NCBI GenBank assembly: GCA_964522165.1
Contig: CAZFVV010000006.1
Location: 14,827-78,826, forward strand
DNA: 64,000 nucleotides
Direction: 5' to 3'
Source: JABWBP01 sp964522165
GTDB taxonomy: Bacteria > Calditrichota > Calditrichia > RBG-13-44-9 > J075
This document shows positions 35,422 through 44,774 of this stretch, one piece after another. The notes under the pieces were generated by a model. That model was not told the origin of the DNA. It saw only the letters and a program-made list of their open reading frames with translations, and searched no databases. Every line of letters starts with the position of its first letter. Position 1 is the first letter of the stretch. A program made the translations under genes and the position numbers.

Positions 35422-37827
35422 TTAGCGGTTCTCCAGTTCCCGGGCCCGGGGTTTGAAGAAGAGCTGGAATAATAAGTGGCAATAGAGCGCCAGCCCCTGT
35501 CTTCCGGCGCCCGCCACCGAATAGCGCCAGAAACCGTACAGGGCGGTCAGGTTGAGCAGGCGTTCGCTGTAGAGCCTCCAGGTGAAATTCTCCTGCACTC
35601 TTTGGATGGCCTGTTGGGAGATTTTTTTCCACAGGGAAGCGTCTTGCTCTAATTTGTCTAAAAACTCGAGCAAGGGGCGGCTGATCAGCTCCGGGAGGGT
35701 AGGATTGATCAGGAAACCGCTTTTTCCGGGCACGATGATTTCCGAAGGCCCGCCAAACTGGGTGGCAAAAGTCGGCAGCCCGCTGGCCATCGCCTCCAAA
35801 ACCGTCAATCCGAATCCCTCGAAACGGGCCGGCTGCACAAAAATTCCTTCCCGGTCGGCGATGATGCGGTAAACTTCCCCGCCGTCTTCTTTAGGAAGAT
35901 GAACCCCCAGCCAGCGGATTTTGCCCGGCAATTGATATTGATCGATCAGGGAGTACATCCGTTCGATTTCGGATCTCTCTTCCGCATCATCGGTTTCGCC
36001 GGTTTTGGTCTTCCCGGCGATGAGGATGAGATTGGCCTTTTCCTGCAATTCCGGGGATTGGCCGAAGCCCTCCACCAGCCCGGTAATATTTTTGATCCGA
36101 TCCAAACGCGACATGCTGAAGATTGGGCGTTTCCCGGGATCGTCCAACGTTCCGTAAACCGTCTCGTTTTGCGCTGAGAACAGCAATTCTTCCAAACGCC
36201 GGGTATGTTTGGGCAGCCGGCGGCCGGTTTCATAATAGGGGAAATATACACTTTCCTCAACGCCCGGCGGAATGACGTTAAACTTGGGGTGAAACAGGTT
36301 GATGCCATTTTCCACCTGGACCAGGCCCGGCATAGTAAAAAACTGGTAAGATTCATACTGCCCGCGGCCCTCCTGCGCACCGGAAATTTCCTGAAAAGTG
36401 CTGGTAATGATGAAATCGGACATGTTCATGGAGATCAGGTCGGCGATAAATTGCAGCGAGAAGTGATAATCCTGCTCGAAATGTTGCCAGTAGAGATCGG
36501 AAAAGAGGTACTTGGTCTTCTCCAGCGCGTGGGCAATGTTACATTGCGTCACTCCGAATTTTTTGGAGAGCAGCATGGCCACTAAGTTGCCGTCGGAGTA
36601 GTTGCCGATGATCAAATCCGGCCGCCCGTTGAACTCGCTTTGCAGTTCATGGTAACTCAATTGGGCAAAGCGTTCCAGGTAGGGCCATATTTCAAACCGG
36701 GAGATCCAGCGGGGAACGATTTGGCCCTGTTTATCGGTGAAAGGAACCCGCAGAATGAAAGAGTTTTCGGTGTAGTGAACTTTTTCCAGGCGCTGGTGGC
36801 TGTTGGTATTCTGGTGCTCCGGAATCAAGCGGGTGAGTATAATGATTTTGGGGGTGATTGAAAGGCCGTAGGAGCGAATCCGTTCCGCCAGATATTTTTC
36901 CAGGGCGCGAACCTGGTCGAGAATATACACCACCTGCCCCCCGGTATCCGGGCGGCCAAGCACATTTTCCTGCCCAAACCAGCCGTGTGGGGAAATAATG
37001 GCGATTCGGTTGATCATGGGAATGCGCGAGATAAATTGCTCCAGGCTCTGGCTGTCCGGGGCCAGGAACAACTCCCGGAGCAGATGCATGGTTTCCCGGA
37101 CGCGCCCGGCGGTATCTCCCCAGCCGGGTTCAAAACCATTGCGCCGGAGCAGGGGAAAAATTTCGGCGTGAGAAGTTTGGGGGTCGTATTCCTCCAATTG
37201 GTGTATGGCTTTTTCCAGGTTTTCGGTCAATTCTTGAACGGTTCGAATATAATCGCCGTCGATTAGCAACTGCTGCTGGTCGATGGAGTGGATCTTCAGA
37301 AACTCGAACAGTTCCGTATGCCATTTATCGGGATTTTGAAACAGGCTGCTGGACATGTATTTGTTCAGGTACTCGATTCCCTTCCCAATCCTTTTGACAT
37401 CTTTGATATTCGGACCGTAGTCATAGAAGGGCATAAAATCGATGCGCAGTTTTTCTCCCTGCCCGTCCGGATTCGCGCCCGCAAAACGGTCCTGGAAGCC
37501 TAACAAATCGGCTATGGAAATCTCTTCAAGGGCGCCGCTGTGAATGTTGATCTTGTAAATCCGGTAACGGGATAATTGGTAACGGTGGAGTAAAATGGCA
37601 GCCCCGTCGGAAATAATCAACTCCGGGGTCTGGCGCAGCAGGCGATAGGCTGAGGAGCTATTCTCCAGGGAGCATCGCCTTCCGGGTTCATTGCAAAATT
37701 TTTCAAACGCCAGCAGAATATCGTTCCGCAAAAGATATTTTTTCTCTCCCTGGGCCAGATCATATAAAAATGCCTGAAAATCATGCACTTCTTTTTCATC
37801 GAGAATATCATTTAGAGATTTATTCAT
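35422..37827 (-). CDS. sus: Sucrose synthase
   Basis: Reversible NDP-glucose + fructose = sucrose + NDP. 801 residues, the usual length. N-terminal regulatory region (about 1-265) then GT-B catalytic domains: 'IISPHGWFGQENVLGRPDTGGQ' segment (G-rich donor loop; about 275-300), 'RPDLIIGNYSDGNLVAML', and the GT4 E-x7-E motif in 'RFEGFGLTVLEAMASGLP' with Glu670 and Glu678. AAAGGAG lies 12 nt upstream. The neighbour upstream is sucrose-phosphate synthase/phosphatase on the same strand, so the pair makes and cleaves sucrose. Confidence 0.94.
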   Translation of the reverse strand: MNKSLNDILDEKEVHDFQAFLYDLAQGEKKYLLRNDILLAFEKFCNEPGRRCSLENSSSAYRLLRQTPELIISDGAAILLHRYQLSRYRIYKINIHSGALEEISIADLLGFQDRFAGANPDGQGEKLRIDFMPFYDYGPNIKDVKRIGKGIEYLNKYMSSSLFQNPDKWHTELFEFLKIHSIDQQQLLIDGDYIRTVQELTENLEKAIHQLEEYDPQTSHAEIFPLLRRNGFEPGWGDTAGRVRETMHLLRELFLAPDSQSLEQFISRIPMINRIAIISPHGWFGQENVLGRPDTGGQVVYILDQVRALEKYLAERIRSYGLSITPKIIILTRLIPEHQNTNSHQRLEKVHYTENSFILRVPFTDKQGQIVPRWISRFEIWPYLERFAQLSYHELQSEFNGRPDLIIGNYSDGNLVAMLLSKKFGVTQCNIAHALEKTKYLFSDLYWQHFEQDYHFSLQFIADLISMNMSDFIITSTFQEISGAQEGRGQYESYQFFTMPGLVQVENGINLFHPKFNVIPPGVEESVYFPYYETGRRLPKHTRRLEELLFSAQNETVYGTLDDPGKRPIFSMSRLDRIKNITGLVEGFGQSPELQEKANLILIAGKTKTGETDDAEERSEIERMYSLIDQYQLPGKIRWLGVHLPKEDGGEVYRIIADREGIFVQPARFEGFGLTVLEAMASGLPTFATQFGGPSEIIVPGKSGFLINPTLPELISRPLLEFLDKLEQDASLWKKISQQAIQRVQENFTWRLYSERLLNLTALYGFWRYSVAGAGRQGLALYCHLLFQLFFKPRARELENR

Positions 37828-37857
37828 TGGGGCAGTTTCTCCTTTCTAAGCGTGAAG

Positions 37858-37946
37858 GGTGGCAAGGTGTTCTGGTGTTTTAGTATTCAGGTGTTTTGGT
37901 GCACGATTGCCATTCCACCACCTAAACACTAAAACACTATAACACT
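37858..37946. repeat. Inverted repeat of 'gtgttttagtgtt' type between sucrose genes
   Basis: 'ggtgttctggtgttttagt' on the left pairs with 'actaaaacactataacact' on the right, an imperfect long hairpin between the two sucrose genes. It may reduce read-through or stabilise the upstream mRNA; no T-run is seen. Confidence 0.4.
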
Positions 37947-37961
37947 GTATTGAAGCCCGGT

Positions 37962-40130
37962 TTACAGGTTCAGAAAATCGTAATGCTCGAAACCTTCCAT
38001 AATCCCGGCGGCGTGGTTCCCGGAAGCGAAGTAGATATGGCGCAGCCCTTTTAACTTTTCCAGCTCCGGGTGATGGTTGCCCACCACAACCGCCAGCATC
38101 TCCCCTCGCAGCATATCGGCGTCATTGTCGGAATCCCCGGCCACCAGGGTGTGCCCCAGGGAAATATTCCATTTATAACAGAGGTAGCGAATGGCTTTGC
38201 CTTTGGAAGCCCGCAAGGGCAGGATATCTAAAAACCTTCCCTGGGAATACACCAGGTTATAGCGCAGGCGGTTTTCCGTGAGCGCCTGGTGAACCCTGGC
38301 GAGATGTTCCGGCGCTTCCATGAAATAGCTCAATTTGAACTCCCGTTCCGCGTCATCATCCTGTTCTTTCAAAAACGGCAGACGGCGCAAAATTTCCTTT
38401 ATTTGTTCCGGCTGCCATTGGGCGGCGATATGGGTTTTCCAGCCGCGGTCCGGTAGCAGCTCTTTGGTGTAATAGATTTCCGTTCCCACGGAAGCGATGA
38501 TCACTTCCGGGCGCGGAAGGGAGCTTTCCTCGAATAAGGGAACAATCGCTTCCAGGGGGCGCCCCGTGGCCACCCCGAATCCGAATTTTTTCCGGTTTTG
38601 CCGGATCAGAACACCCAGGCGCTCCAGCGCTTCCTCGTCCCCCAGGAGGGTATTGTCAATATCGGTAATGAACAACTTGTTCAGGCTCTTGAATCGCCGC
38701 CCGATGGCCGGCGCGGCGTCCGGTATTTCCGTAGCAGCGATCTTCTCGAAAGGTAATTTGGCAATTTCGGCCAGGTACTTCCGGCAATGGGCCTCCCAGG
38801 AGTAATGGTTCCTGACCCCGCGGATGCCGTTCTGGGAGTAAATCCGCCATTGATCCGCATCGACCAGGATCTTTTTCAAAGCAGCGCTGATGTCTCCCGG
38901 CTGGCGCACGTCCACCAGCAACCCGTTCTTACAATTCTTGATGATGTCCCGGGGGCCGCCGTCGTCAGTAGCGACAATCGGCAGCCCACTGGCCGCGGAC
39001 TCCACCAAAGTCAGTCCAAAGGGTTCGGTAAACGCGGGATTTACGAACGCTCCCCCGGTGCGGGCGGCAATCCGGTATAATTCAGGAACCTCGTATTCGA
39101 AATCATGGCGTTTGGGAATGGCCAGTTTCCCGTAGAGGTCAAACTTGTCCATCGACAAAAGCAATTCGGTTAAAACCTCCCGTTCGTTATCATCCATTTT
39201 GTTGATGTCTTTACGAATGCCGGCAAAGATCGCTAGGTTGGCGATGGCCTGTAATTCCCTGTCCATGCCATAGGCGGTGACCAGCCCGGAGATATTTTTG
39301 CGCCAGTCCGGGCGGGAAAGCGCCAGGATCAGCGGTTTTTCCGGATGGGTCAAAAAGCGCTCTAATTCTTTGGTCATGAAAAACCGCGCTTCTTTGATTT
39401 TTTCCTGCTCTTCGGATCCCTCAAAGATGTCTTCATAAAAAGGATGGAAACGTTGGGTATCGATCCCCGGCGGAATCACCCGGAATGTTCCGGATGCAAC
39501 GGAGGAATACATCCCGTATTGTTTTTCCTTTTCCTGGGTGGTGCTGGTGACGATCAGGTTGGTCCGGGTAATCACTTCTTCTTCTACCCGGATGCGCCGG
39601 TCGATGTGAAACTGCTTATTCATTTCCTCTTCCGAGAGGCCGTTCTCTCCCAACCGCTGCTGCTTGGGGCGGCCCAGGGAGTGCCCGGTGAATACGAACG
39701 GGACCCCCAGGAAAGTGGATAATTCTCTGGCCACGTACCCGCCGTCTGCATAATGGCCGTGGAAAATATCCGGGAAATCGTCGCTGTCCTTAATGAACTT
39801 CAGGGTTTTATCGACGAATTCGTCGAGGTGCGGCCATAGCAGCTCTTTACGAATGTAACGGGTACCGCCGCATTGGATGCGCACGATCCTCACCTTGTCG
39901 GTAAGATGCTCTACCGCTTGATTGTAATCCGGGGAGAAGGTTTTTCCGCGAATGCGGCGGGTAAATAAATCCACTTTACGCACTTTTTTCAGGGAGCCGA
40001 GCGCCCGGGCCAGTTCCACCACATATTTTACCTGGCCGCCGGTATCGGCGTTGCGGCCCATTTCCCAGTTGGAACCCCGTACCAGGCCGTGAATACTGAA
40101 AAGCTGAATGTAATAGTTTTTTTTAGGCAT
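37962..40130 (-). CDS. sps: Bifunctional sucrose-phosphate synthase / sucrose-phosphate phosphatase
   Basis: 722 residues. GT4 synthase part (1-470): 'FSIHGLVRGSNWEMGRNADT' and 'TGGQVKYVVELARAL', 'RPDWRKNISGLVTAYG', 'NPAFTEPFGLTLVESAASGL'. HAD phosphatase part (about 485-722): DxDxT nucleophile 'ITDIDNTLLGDEEAL' with Asp490 and Asp492, and 'VAGDSDNDADMLRG'. Makes sucrose-6-phosphate from UDP-glucose and fructose-6-phosphate, then releases sucrose. The same fusion is found in cyanobacteria and a few heterotrophs. GGTGA is upstream of the ATG. Together with sucrose synthase it suggests sucrose as compatible solute or carbon store. Confidence 0.94.
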   Translation of the reverse strand: MPKKNYYIQLFSIHGLVRGSNWEMGRNADTGGQVKYVVELARALGSLKKVRKVDLFTRRIRGKTFSPDYNQAVEHLTDKVRIVRIQCGGTRYIRKELLWPHLDEFVDKTLKFIKDSDDFPDIFHGHYADGGYVARELSTFLGVPFVFTGHSLGRPKQQRLGENGLSEEEMNKQFHIDRRIRVEEEVITRTNLIVTSTTQEKEKQYGMYSSVASGTFRVIPPGIDTQRFHPFYEDIFEGSEEQEKIKEARFFMTKELERFLTHPEKPLILALSRPDWRKNISGLVTAYGMDRELQAIANLAIFAGIRKDINKMDDNEREVLTELLLSMDKFDLYGKLAIPKRHDFEYEVPELYRIAARTGGAFVNPAFTEPFGLTLVESAASGLPIVATDDGGPRDIIKNCKNGLLVDVRQPGDISAALKKILVDADQWRIYSQNGIRGVRNHYSWEAHCRKYLAEIAKLPFEKIAATEIPDAAPAIGRRFKSLNKLFITDIDNTLLGDEEALERLGVLIRQNRKKFGFGVATGRPLEAIVPLFEESSLPRPEVIIASVGTEIYYTKELLPDRGWKTHIAAQWQPEQIKEILRRLPFLKEQDDDAEREFKLSYFMEAPEHLARVHQALTENRLRYNLVYSQGRFLDILPLRASKGKAIRYLCYKWNISLGHTLVAGDSDNDADMLRGEMLAVVVGNHHPELEKLKGLRHIYFASGNHAAGIMEGFEHYDFLNL

Positions 40131-40482
40131 TTTGTCACCGGAGTTTTAAAGTGAATAGATCGTGAAGACATAACTGTGCCCGCAGGATAATTCAAGCGGA
40201 AGTCGAAATGGGTTTAGCGCGCCAGCCTGCCGGGCAGTTTTATCGATTAAGCGGGAATTCAAATAAAAAAGGAGATTGCGATATTTTTGTCTTTGCACGT
40301 CTTCCATCACTGATTCATTATATGCCCTTATTTTCCAGAATTCAAGCTTCGTCTGAAAAAAATGGCCCTATTTCGGGTGAGGAAGAGGAGGAGAGTGGAA
40401 CCCTTAGTTGCACGCTTGCCAATTTTCTGTTATATTTATTCCGCTTTTGAAGCGAACCAAAAATTCCGGAGCGCGTTCCGCG
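40131..40482. other. Divergent intergenic region between sucrose and K+ channel genes
   Basis: No gene. It carries the predicted promoter at 40408-40436 for the channel gene, and must carry the opposite promoter for the sucrose genes, which I cannot assign. Bases 40200-40400 show no repeat. Confidence 0.5.
40408..40436 (+). promoter_or_regulatory. Predicted sigma-70-type promoter of the K+ channel gene
   Basis: TTGCAC (40408-40413), 17-base spacer, TATATT (40431-40436). Expected transcription start is near 40443, about 40 bases before the GTG at 40483. An in-frame TTG at 40408 is the -35 box itself, so it is not the start codon. Confidence 0.5.
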
Positions 40483-41688
40483 GTGAGCTATAGAATACGC
40501 CTGAAAATATTTGCTGAATCTCTAAGGGAAAGCCTCATCATTGTCCGGGAAAGCGGGTTGCTGAAGGCGCTGGGAGGGATTCTGCTGCTTACCTTTATCG
40601 CCGCGTTTGCAGTGATGTTTTTTGAGTTGCAAAATCCCGCCAGCAACATGGTCAGCAACCGCGGGGCCGGTTTCGCCCATAAGTTCTGGGAGACTATCTG
40701 GTGGGCGTTAATCACCATGACCACGGTCGGCTACGGCGATAAATATCCCATCACCACCGGGGGACGGGTGGTGGGCATCTTCGTGGCTTTTTCCGGGGTG
40801 GCGCTGTTATCTATTTTCACCGCAACGATATCTTCGGTTTTGGTTGCCCGAAAAATCAAGGAGGGTAAAGGATTGCAGAACATCCACTGGAAAAATCACA
40901 CCCTGATCTGCGGCTGGAATTTTCAGGTCGAACAACTGCTGCAAGCGTTCGAGAGTATTTCCCGGGAATCCCATCCCGGGATTGTGCTGGTGAACGACGT
41001 GCAGGAAGAGATCATTCATGATGTGATCCTGCGGTATAAGAAAATTAAACTTAAATTTGTCCGGGGGGATTTTTCCGGCGAAACAGCCCTGAACCGCGCC
41101 AATATTAAATCTGCCCGGGCGATGATTGTCCTGCCCGACCAGGTCGAAAAAACCGTTTCCCAGGCGGATGATAAAACCTTGCTGGCCGTTCTGATGGCCA
41201 AATCGCTCAACCCCCGGCTCAAAGTATATGCCCATATCCTTGATCCCGGCAGCGCCGGCCATTTCCGCCACGCCGAAGTGGATGAAATTATTCTCCGCGA
41301 CGGGTACACCAGTTTTTTGCTGGCCCAGCACGTGGTTGCTCCCGGGGTGCCGCAGTTTTTTGATCAGGTGATGAATTTGAGCGCCGTCGATAAAGTGCAG
41401 CGGGTTAGCATCCCGCAGGCATTTGTCGGTAAAACCGTTGCGGAATTGCAGGAGCATTTCAGGGACGCCCGCCGGGCGATTTTCCTGGGCATTGTCTCCG
41501 AGGAAGAGCCTTTTAATGTGCGGGATATACTGGCTGAGGAGCATTCCTACTTAGACGTTTATATCGAGCGGAAATTGAAGGAATCCGGGCGGGGCGGGGG
41601 CGCGCGGCAAAAAATCCGCGTGGCCATCAACCCTCCGAATGATTATCGCATTCAAGAAAGAGATTACGCTTTAATCCTTGCTCAATAA
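40483..41688 (+). CDS. Two-TM potassium channel with RCK (TrkA-N/C) domain
   Basis: 401 residues from GTG 40483. TM1 'LLKALGGILLLTFIAAFAVM', pore helix and selectivity filter 'TMTTVGYGD' (TVGYGD at 81-86), TM2 'VGIFVAFSGVALLSIFTATI'. Cytoplasmic RCK domain follows: 'NHTLICGWNFQVEQLLQAF', where the usual GxGxxG nucleotide loop is replaced by 'CGWNFQ', then 'GDFSGETALNRANIKSARAMI'; a TrkA-C-like end follows. Opens K+ conductance across the inner membrane. A predicted promoter lies upstream, and the next gene encodes a free cyclic-nucleotide-binding domain. Confidence 0.92.
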   Translation: MSYRIRLKIFAESLRESLIIVRESGLLKALGGILLLTFIAAFAVMFFELQNPASNMVSNRGAGFAHKFWETIWWALITMTTVGYGDKYPITTGGRVVGIFVAFSGVALLSIFTATISSVLVARKIKEGKGLQNIHWKNHTLICGWNFQVEQLLQAFESISRESHPGIVLVNDVQEEIIHDVILRYKKIKLKFVRGDFSGETALNRANIKSARAMIVLPDQVEKTVSQADDKTLLAVLMAKSLNPRLKVYAHILDPGSAGHFRHAEVDEIILRDGYTSFLLAQHVVAPGVPQFFDQVMNLSAVDKVQRVSIPQAFVGKTVAELQEHFRDARRAIFLGIVSEEEPFNVRDILAEEHSYLDVYIERKLKESGRGGGARQKIRVAINPPNDYRIQERDYALILAQ

Positions 41689-41724
41689 TGATTCTCCGAA
41701 AAACAAACCCGGGTGAATAGAGCC

Positions 41725-42234
41725 ATGATCGATTTCAAATATTTGAGCAATTACGCGATCTTCAAGGATCTAACCGAGGCGGAACTGGAGCAGATCTATT
41801 CTGTCTTGCATTTTAAATCGTTCCAAAATGGGGAAAAGATCTTTGAAGAGGGGGAGAGGGGAGACGCAATGTATATTCTCCTGGAAGGAGAGATCGAAAT
41901 CTCCAAGCCCTTGACCCTGTTGAAAGATAATTTGAGGAAGGTAAACCGCGACGACATGGCCCTCATTCGCCTGAAACAGGAAGACCACCCCTGCGTGGGG
42001 GAAATGGTGCTTTTCGGGGACAGCGATGTTCGCAGCGCCACCGCCATTGCCATTCAGGCCAGCAAGTTCGGGGTCATCGAGAAAGATGAGTTTTTGCAAC
42101 TGGCGGGAAGTAATAACGCGCTGGGCTATAAAGTGATGAGAAACCTTGCCCGGATCATGGGCGAACGGCTAAAAAAAGCCAATCAGGACATTTTAAAATT
42201 GACTACCGCCTTCACCCTGGCGCTGGAAGAATAG
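41725..42234 (+). CDS. Stand-alone cyclic-nucleotide-binding domain protein
   Basis: 169 residues from ATG 41725 (GTG 41713 is an alternative). cNMP-binding fold: 'FKDLTEAELEQIYSVLHF', 'NGEKIFEEGERGDAMYILLEG' and a phosphate-binding-cassette position at 'CVGEMVLFGDSDVRSATAIA' (usual 'GE-x-A-L-x-x-x-x-R-x-A'). No helix-turn-helix or enzyme domain, so it is not a Crp. It follows the K+ channel gene by 36 bases and a terminator closes the unit; I infer it regulates that channel in trans. Confidence 0.88.
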   Translation: MIDFKYLSNYAIFKDLTEAELEQIYSVLHFKSFQNGEKIFEEGERGDAMYILLEGEIEISKPLTLLKDNLRKVNRDDMALIRLKQEDHPCVGEMVLFGDSDVRSATAIAIQASKFGVIEKDEFLQLAGSNNALGYKVMRNLARIMGERLKKANQDILKLTTAFTLALEE

Positions 42235-42301
42235 AAAGGTGTGAAGGTATTTTAGAGTTTGGGATAAGATAGTGGTGTGAGTAGCCAGACGTGATGCGTG
42301 A

Positions 42302-42355
42302 AACGTGAAACGTGATCTTTTTACGCATCACGCATCACGTTTCACGTTTTTTTTT
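42302..42355 (+). terminator. Rho-independent terminator built from a dispersed repeat
   Basis: AACGTGAAACGTGAT (42302-42316) pairs perfectly with ATCACGTTTCACGTT (42334-42348) and runs into nine T (42347-42355). It ends the channel/cNMP-binding unit. The arms belong to the 'gtgatgcgtgaaacgtg' repeat family also found at 20206-20262. Confidence 0.8.
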
Positions 42356-42375
42356 CATCTCCGGGGAAAACGCTT

Positions 42376-44511
42376 TCACTTTTTAGCTAACAGCAAGAAG
42401 TCTCCCAGGATGTGGCCGCTCTCCTTCAGGAGCAGGTCCTTCTTCAATCCCTGGTGATTGGGAGTGCGGGCGTCCGCAATGGCAGCGGAATCAGCCGCCG
42501 CCTCGTCGTGGGCCTCTCCCTCGGCGAGCAGATCCTCTTTTTCCACCTTGTTCCGTTCCGCTAGGCGTTTCGCTTCCTGTAAAGAAATCCGGGTCTGGTT
42601 CTGTTGTTCTTCCAGTTCCGCCAGGTTTTTCATTAACTTCATATATTCGTCATTCTGGCTCAGGCGGAAATCGGATTCCTGTTTCAAGCGCTTTGCCAGG
42701 GAGGAAAAATCGCTCTCCGGAGTGAATTTCACTGCATCGATGCGGTCCCACAACAGCGCGTTTCTCTGCACGCTTTCCCCGATCTCCATTTTGTCAAAGC
42801 GGGAGGGGAAAGAGATATCCGGTATCACCCCTACGTGCTGGGTGCTTCCGCCGTTCACCCGGTAGAATTTGGCGATGGTCATCTTCAACTGCCCCAGCCG
42901 CTCGGCAGGGCTGCGGTAATAGCGGTTCAGGTCGAAGGCATTTTGAACCGTTCCTTTCCCGTAAGACTGGCTCCCGATGACGATGCCGCGGCGATAATCC
43001 TGAATTGCTGCGGCAAAAATTTCCGACGCGGAAGCGCTCAGGCGATCTACCAGCACCGCCAGGGGGCCGTCATAAATTTTGCCCGGCCGGGTATCCCATT
43101 GAACGTCCACCCCGCCGCCGGCATTTCGCACTTGCACCACCGGGCCCTTGTCGATGAACAGGCCGGTCAGCTCCACCGCTTCATCCAGAAAACCTCCCCC
43201 GTTGCCGCGCAGGTCGATGACAATGCCATCGACCCCCTGCTGTTCCAATGCTTCAACGAGCTTCTTGACGTCGCCGGAAGTGCTCTTGTAATCCTTATCT
43301 CCGCGCCGGCGGGCTTCGTAATCAGAGTAGAACGAGGGAATGTTGATGATTCCCAGGGTCAATTTTTTGCCCTGGTGAATAATTTGCAAGGTATCGCTTT
43401 TGGCGGAGCGGTCTTCTAACTTGATCTTGTCGCGCACCAGGGCGATGGTGTCCGCGGGGGCATTCGCCGGGGCGCCGGAGCGCAGCACTTGCAGGCGCAC
43501 CACCGTGGATTTTTTCCCCCGGATCAATTGCACCACGTCGTCGATCCGCCAGCCGATCACGTCAACAATTTCCCCGTCCATATCCTGCCCCACCCCGATA
43601 ATCCGGTCGTTGGGAAATAATTGCCGGCTCTTTTCCGCGGGGCCGCCGGGTACGATCTCTACCACTTTGGTATAGTCGCTTTCCGTGGTCAGGCGCGCCC
43701 CGATCCCTTCCAGCGACTGGCTCATCTGGATTTTGAAATCGTCGAATTCCTTGGGAGAAAAATAGTTGGTATGGGGGTCGAAGGATTCCGCCAGGGAATT
43801 CATCAACAACTGGAAAACATCCTCGCTCTGGTACTGGGTAACGTTTTTTTGAATGCGCTTATAACGGTTGCGCAGGGTCTCCGCAATGCTGTTCCAGTCC
43901 TTTCCGGTCAGTTTCAGGTTCAGCGCCTCGTTTTTCAGGCGTTTCCGCCATAATTCATCTAATTCCGCCTTCGTTTTTGGCCAGGGCGCATTCTCCCGGT
44001 CCACTTCCAGGTACTCATCTATCGTAAAGTCAAATTCCCGGTTCAGCAGTTGAAACACGTGCTCCAATCGCTCCGCCACCCGGATTTCGTAGAGGTTGAA
44101 AATCTCATAGGCCTGTTCCACCTGCCCGGAGAGCAGGTAGTCGTCGAACATGTAGCGATGGGCTTCCAGGGATTTGATATCCGACGCCAGGAAATAGGTG
44201 CGATTAAAATCTAAGAATTTCAGATACTCGTCAAAAACCTGGGAAGAGAGGGAATCATCGATCTGCTTCCGCTGGTAATGATTGCGCATCAGCAACTGCG
44301 AGACCAGTTGGCTTACATTGCGATGCTGCGGCTCCGGCGCCAGGGCGGCGAAACGAACCTGGGTGGTGTCCGCCACCGCGGGGGCCGGGCGCTGCGGCTG
44401 GCCGTTTTGCGCCGCAAGATACATTCCGGCCAGTAGAATCCAGAAAACTACCGCCATTCTTCTCATGGAAATGCCTCGCTTAAACATCTTTATTTTATGG
44501 ATACTATTCAT
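42376..44511 (-). CDS. prc: C-terminal processing protease (Prc/Tsp, family S41)
   Basis: Periplasmic protease removing or degrading from protein C-termini. 711 residues from ATG 44511 (AGGGG upstream); ATG 44466 also fits. Signal anchor 'VVFWILLAGMYLAAQ'. N-terminal helical Prc domain with 'DPHTNYFSPKEFDDF', PDZ ('KSRQLFPNDRIIGVGQ'), then S41 core: 'GIVIDLRGNGGGFLDEAV', Ser496 in 'LSASASEIFAAAI' and Lys519 in 'SQSYGKGTVQN'. The C-terminal DUF3340-like tail is charged ('EEQQNQTRISLQEAKRLAER'). Full-length E. coli-type Prc. Divergent from the beta-oxidation operon. Confidence 0.94.
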   Translation of the reverse strand: MNSIHKIKMFKRGISMRRMAVVFWILLAGMYLAAQNGQPQRPAPAVADTTQVRFAALAPEPQHRNVSQLVSQLLMRNHYQRKQIDDSLSSQVFDEYLKFLDFNRTYFLASDIKSLEAHRYMFDDYLLSGQVEQAYEIFNLYEIRVAERLEHVFQLLNREFDFTIDEYLEVDRENAPWPKTKAELDELWRKRLKNEALNLKLTGKDWNSIAETLRNRYKRIQKNVTQYQSEDVFQLLMNSLAESFDPHTNYFSPKEFDDFKIQMSQSLEGIGARLTTESDYTKVVEIVPGGPAEKSRQLFPNDRIIGVGQDMDGEIVDVIGWRIDDVVQLIRGKKSTVVRLQVLRSGAPANAPADTIALVRDKIKLEDRSAKSDTLQIIHQGKKLTLGIINIPSFYSDYEARRRGDKDYKSTSGDVKKLVEALEQQGVDGIVIDLRGNGGGFLDEAVELTGLFIDKGPVVQVRNAGGGVDVQWDTRPGKIYDGPLAVLVDRLSASASEIFAAAIQDYRRGIVIGSQSYGKGTVQNAFDLNRYYRSPAERLGQLKMTIAKFYRVNGGSTQHVGVIPDISFPSRFDKMEIGESVQRNALLWDRIDAVKFTPESDFSSLAKRLKQESDFRLSQNDEYMKLMKNLAELEEQQNQTRISLQEAKRLAERNKVEKEDLLAEGEAHDEAAADSAAIADARTPNHQGLKKDLLLKESGHILGDFLLLAKK

Positions 44512-44682
44512 CAAACTACCCCTTCCGACTTTTAAATTTACATCATTAACCGGGTTTCTCAAAATTAGTTTCTAAAATTAAAATGATTTTGTAATACTTT
44601 TTGTGTAAATTGAACACTGTTTCCGGGTATGATCGCCACTCTGGCCAGCGAGGCAGAGGGTTTTGTGAAATTAGAAATAGCG

Positions 44683-44766
44683 CCTTTTTAAATGAGATTT
44701 CCGGGTGCGACGGTTTAGCCGCCTGACGCTCGTTCAATATAGATAATCTCTCATCATTTAAAAAGG
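44683..44766 (+). promoter_or_regulatory. Possible leader hairpin covering the fadE ribosome binding site
   Basis: CCTTTTTAAATGAGA (44683-44697) pairs with TCTCATCATTTAAAAAGG (44749-44766), with a 3-base bulge. The right arm includes the AAGG(G) that serves as the Shine-Dalgarno before ATG 44775. It may be an RNA control element or a DNA operator. Position-based inference. Confidence 0.35.
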
Positions 44767-44774
44767 GAACCGTT

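Noticed and set aside
40408..40482. TTG start extending the K+ channel by 25 codons
   Set aside because: The TTG is the -35 box of a good promoter whose transcript would begin downstream of it.
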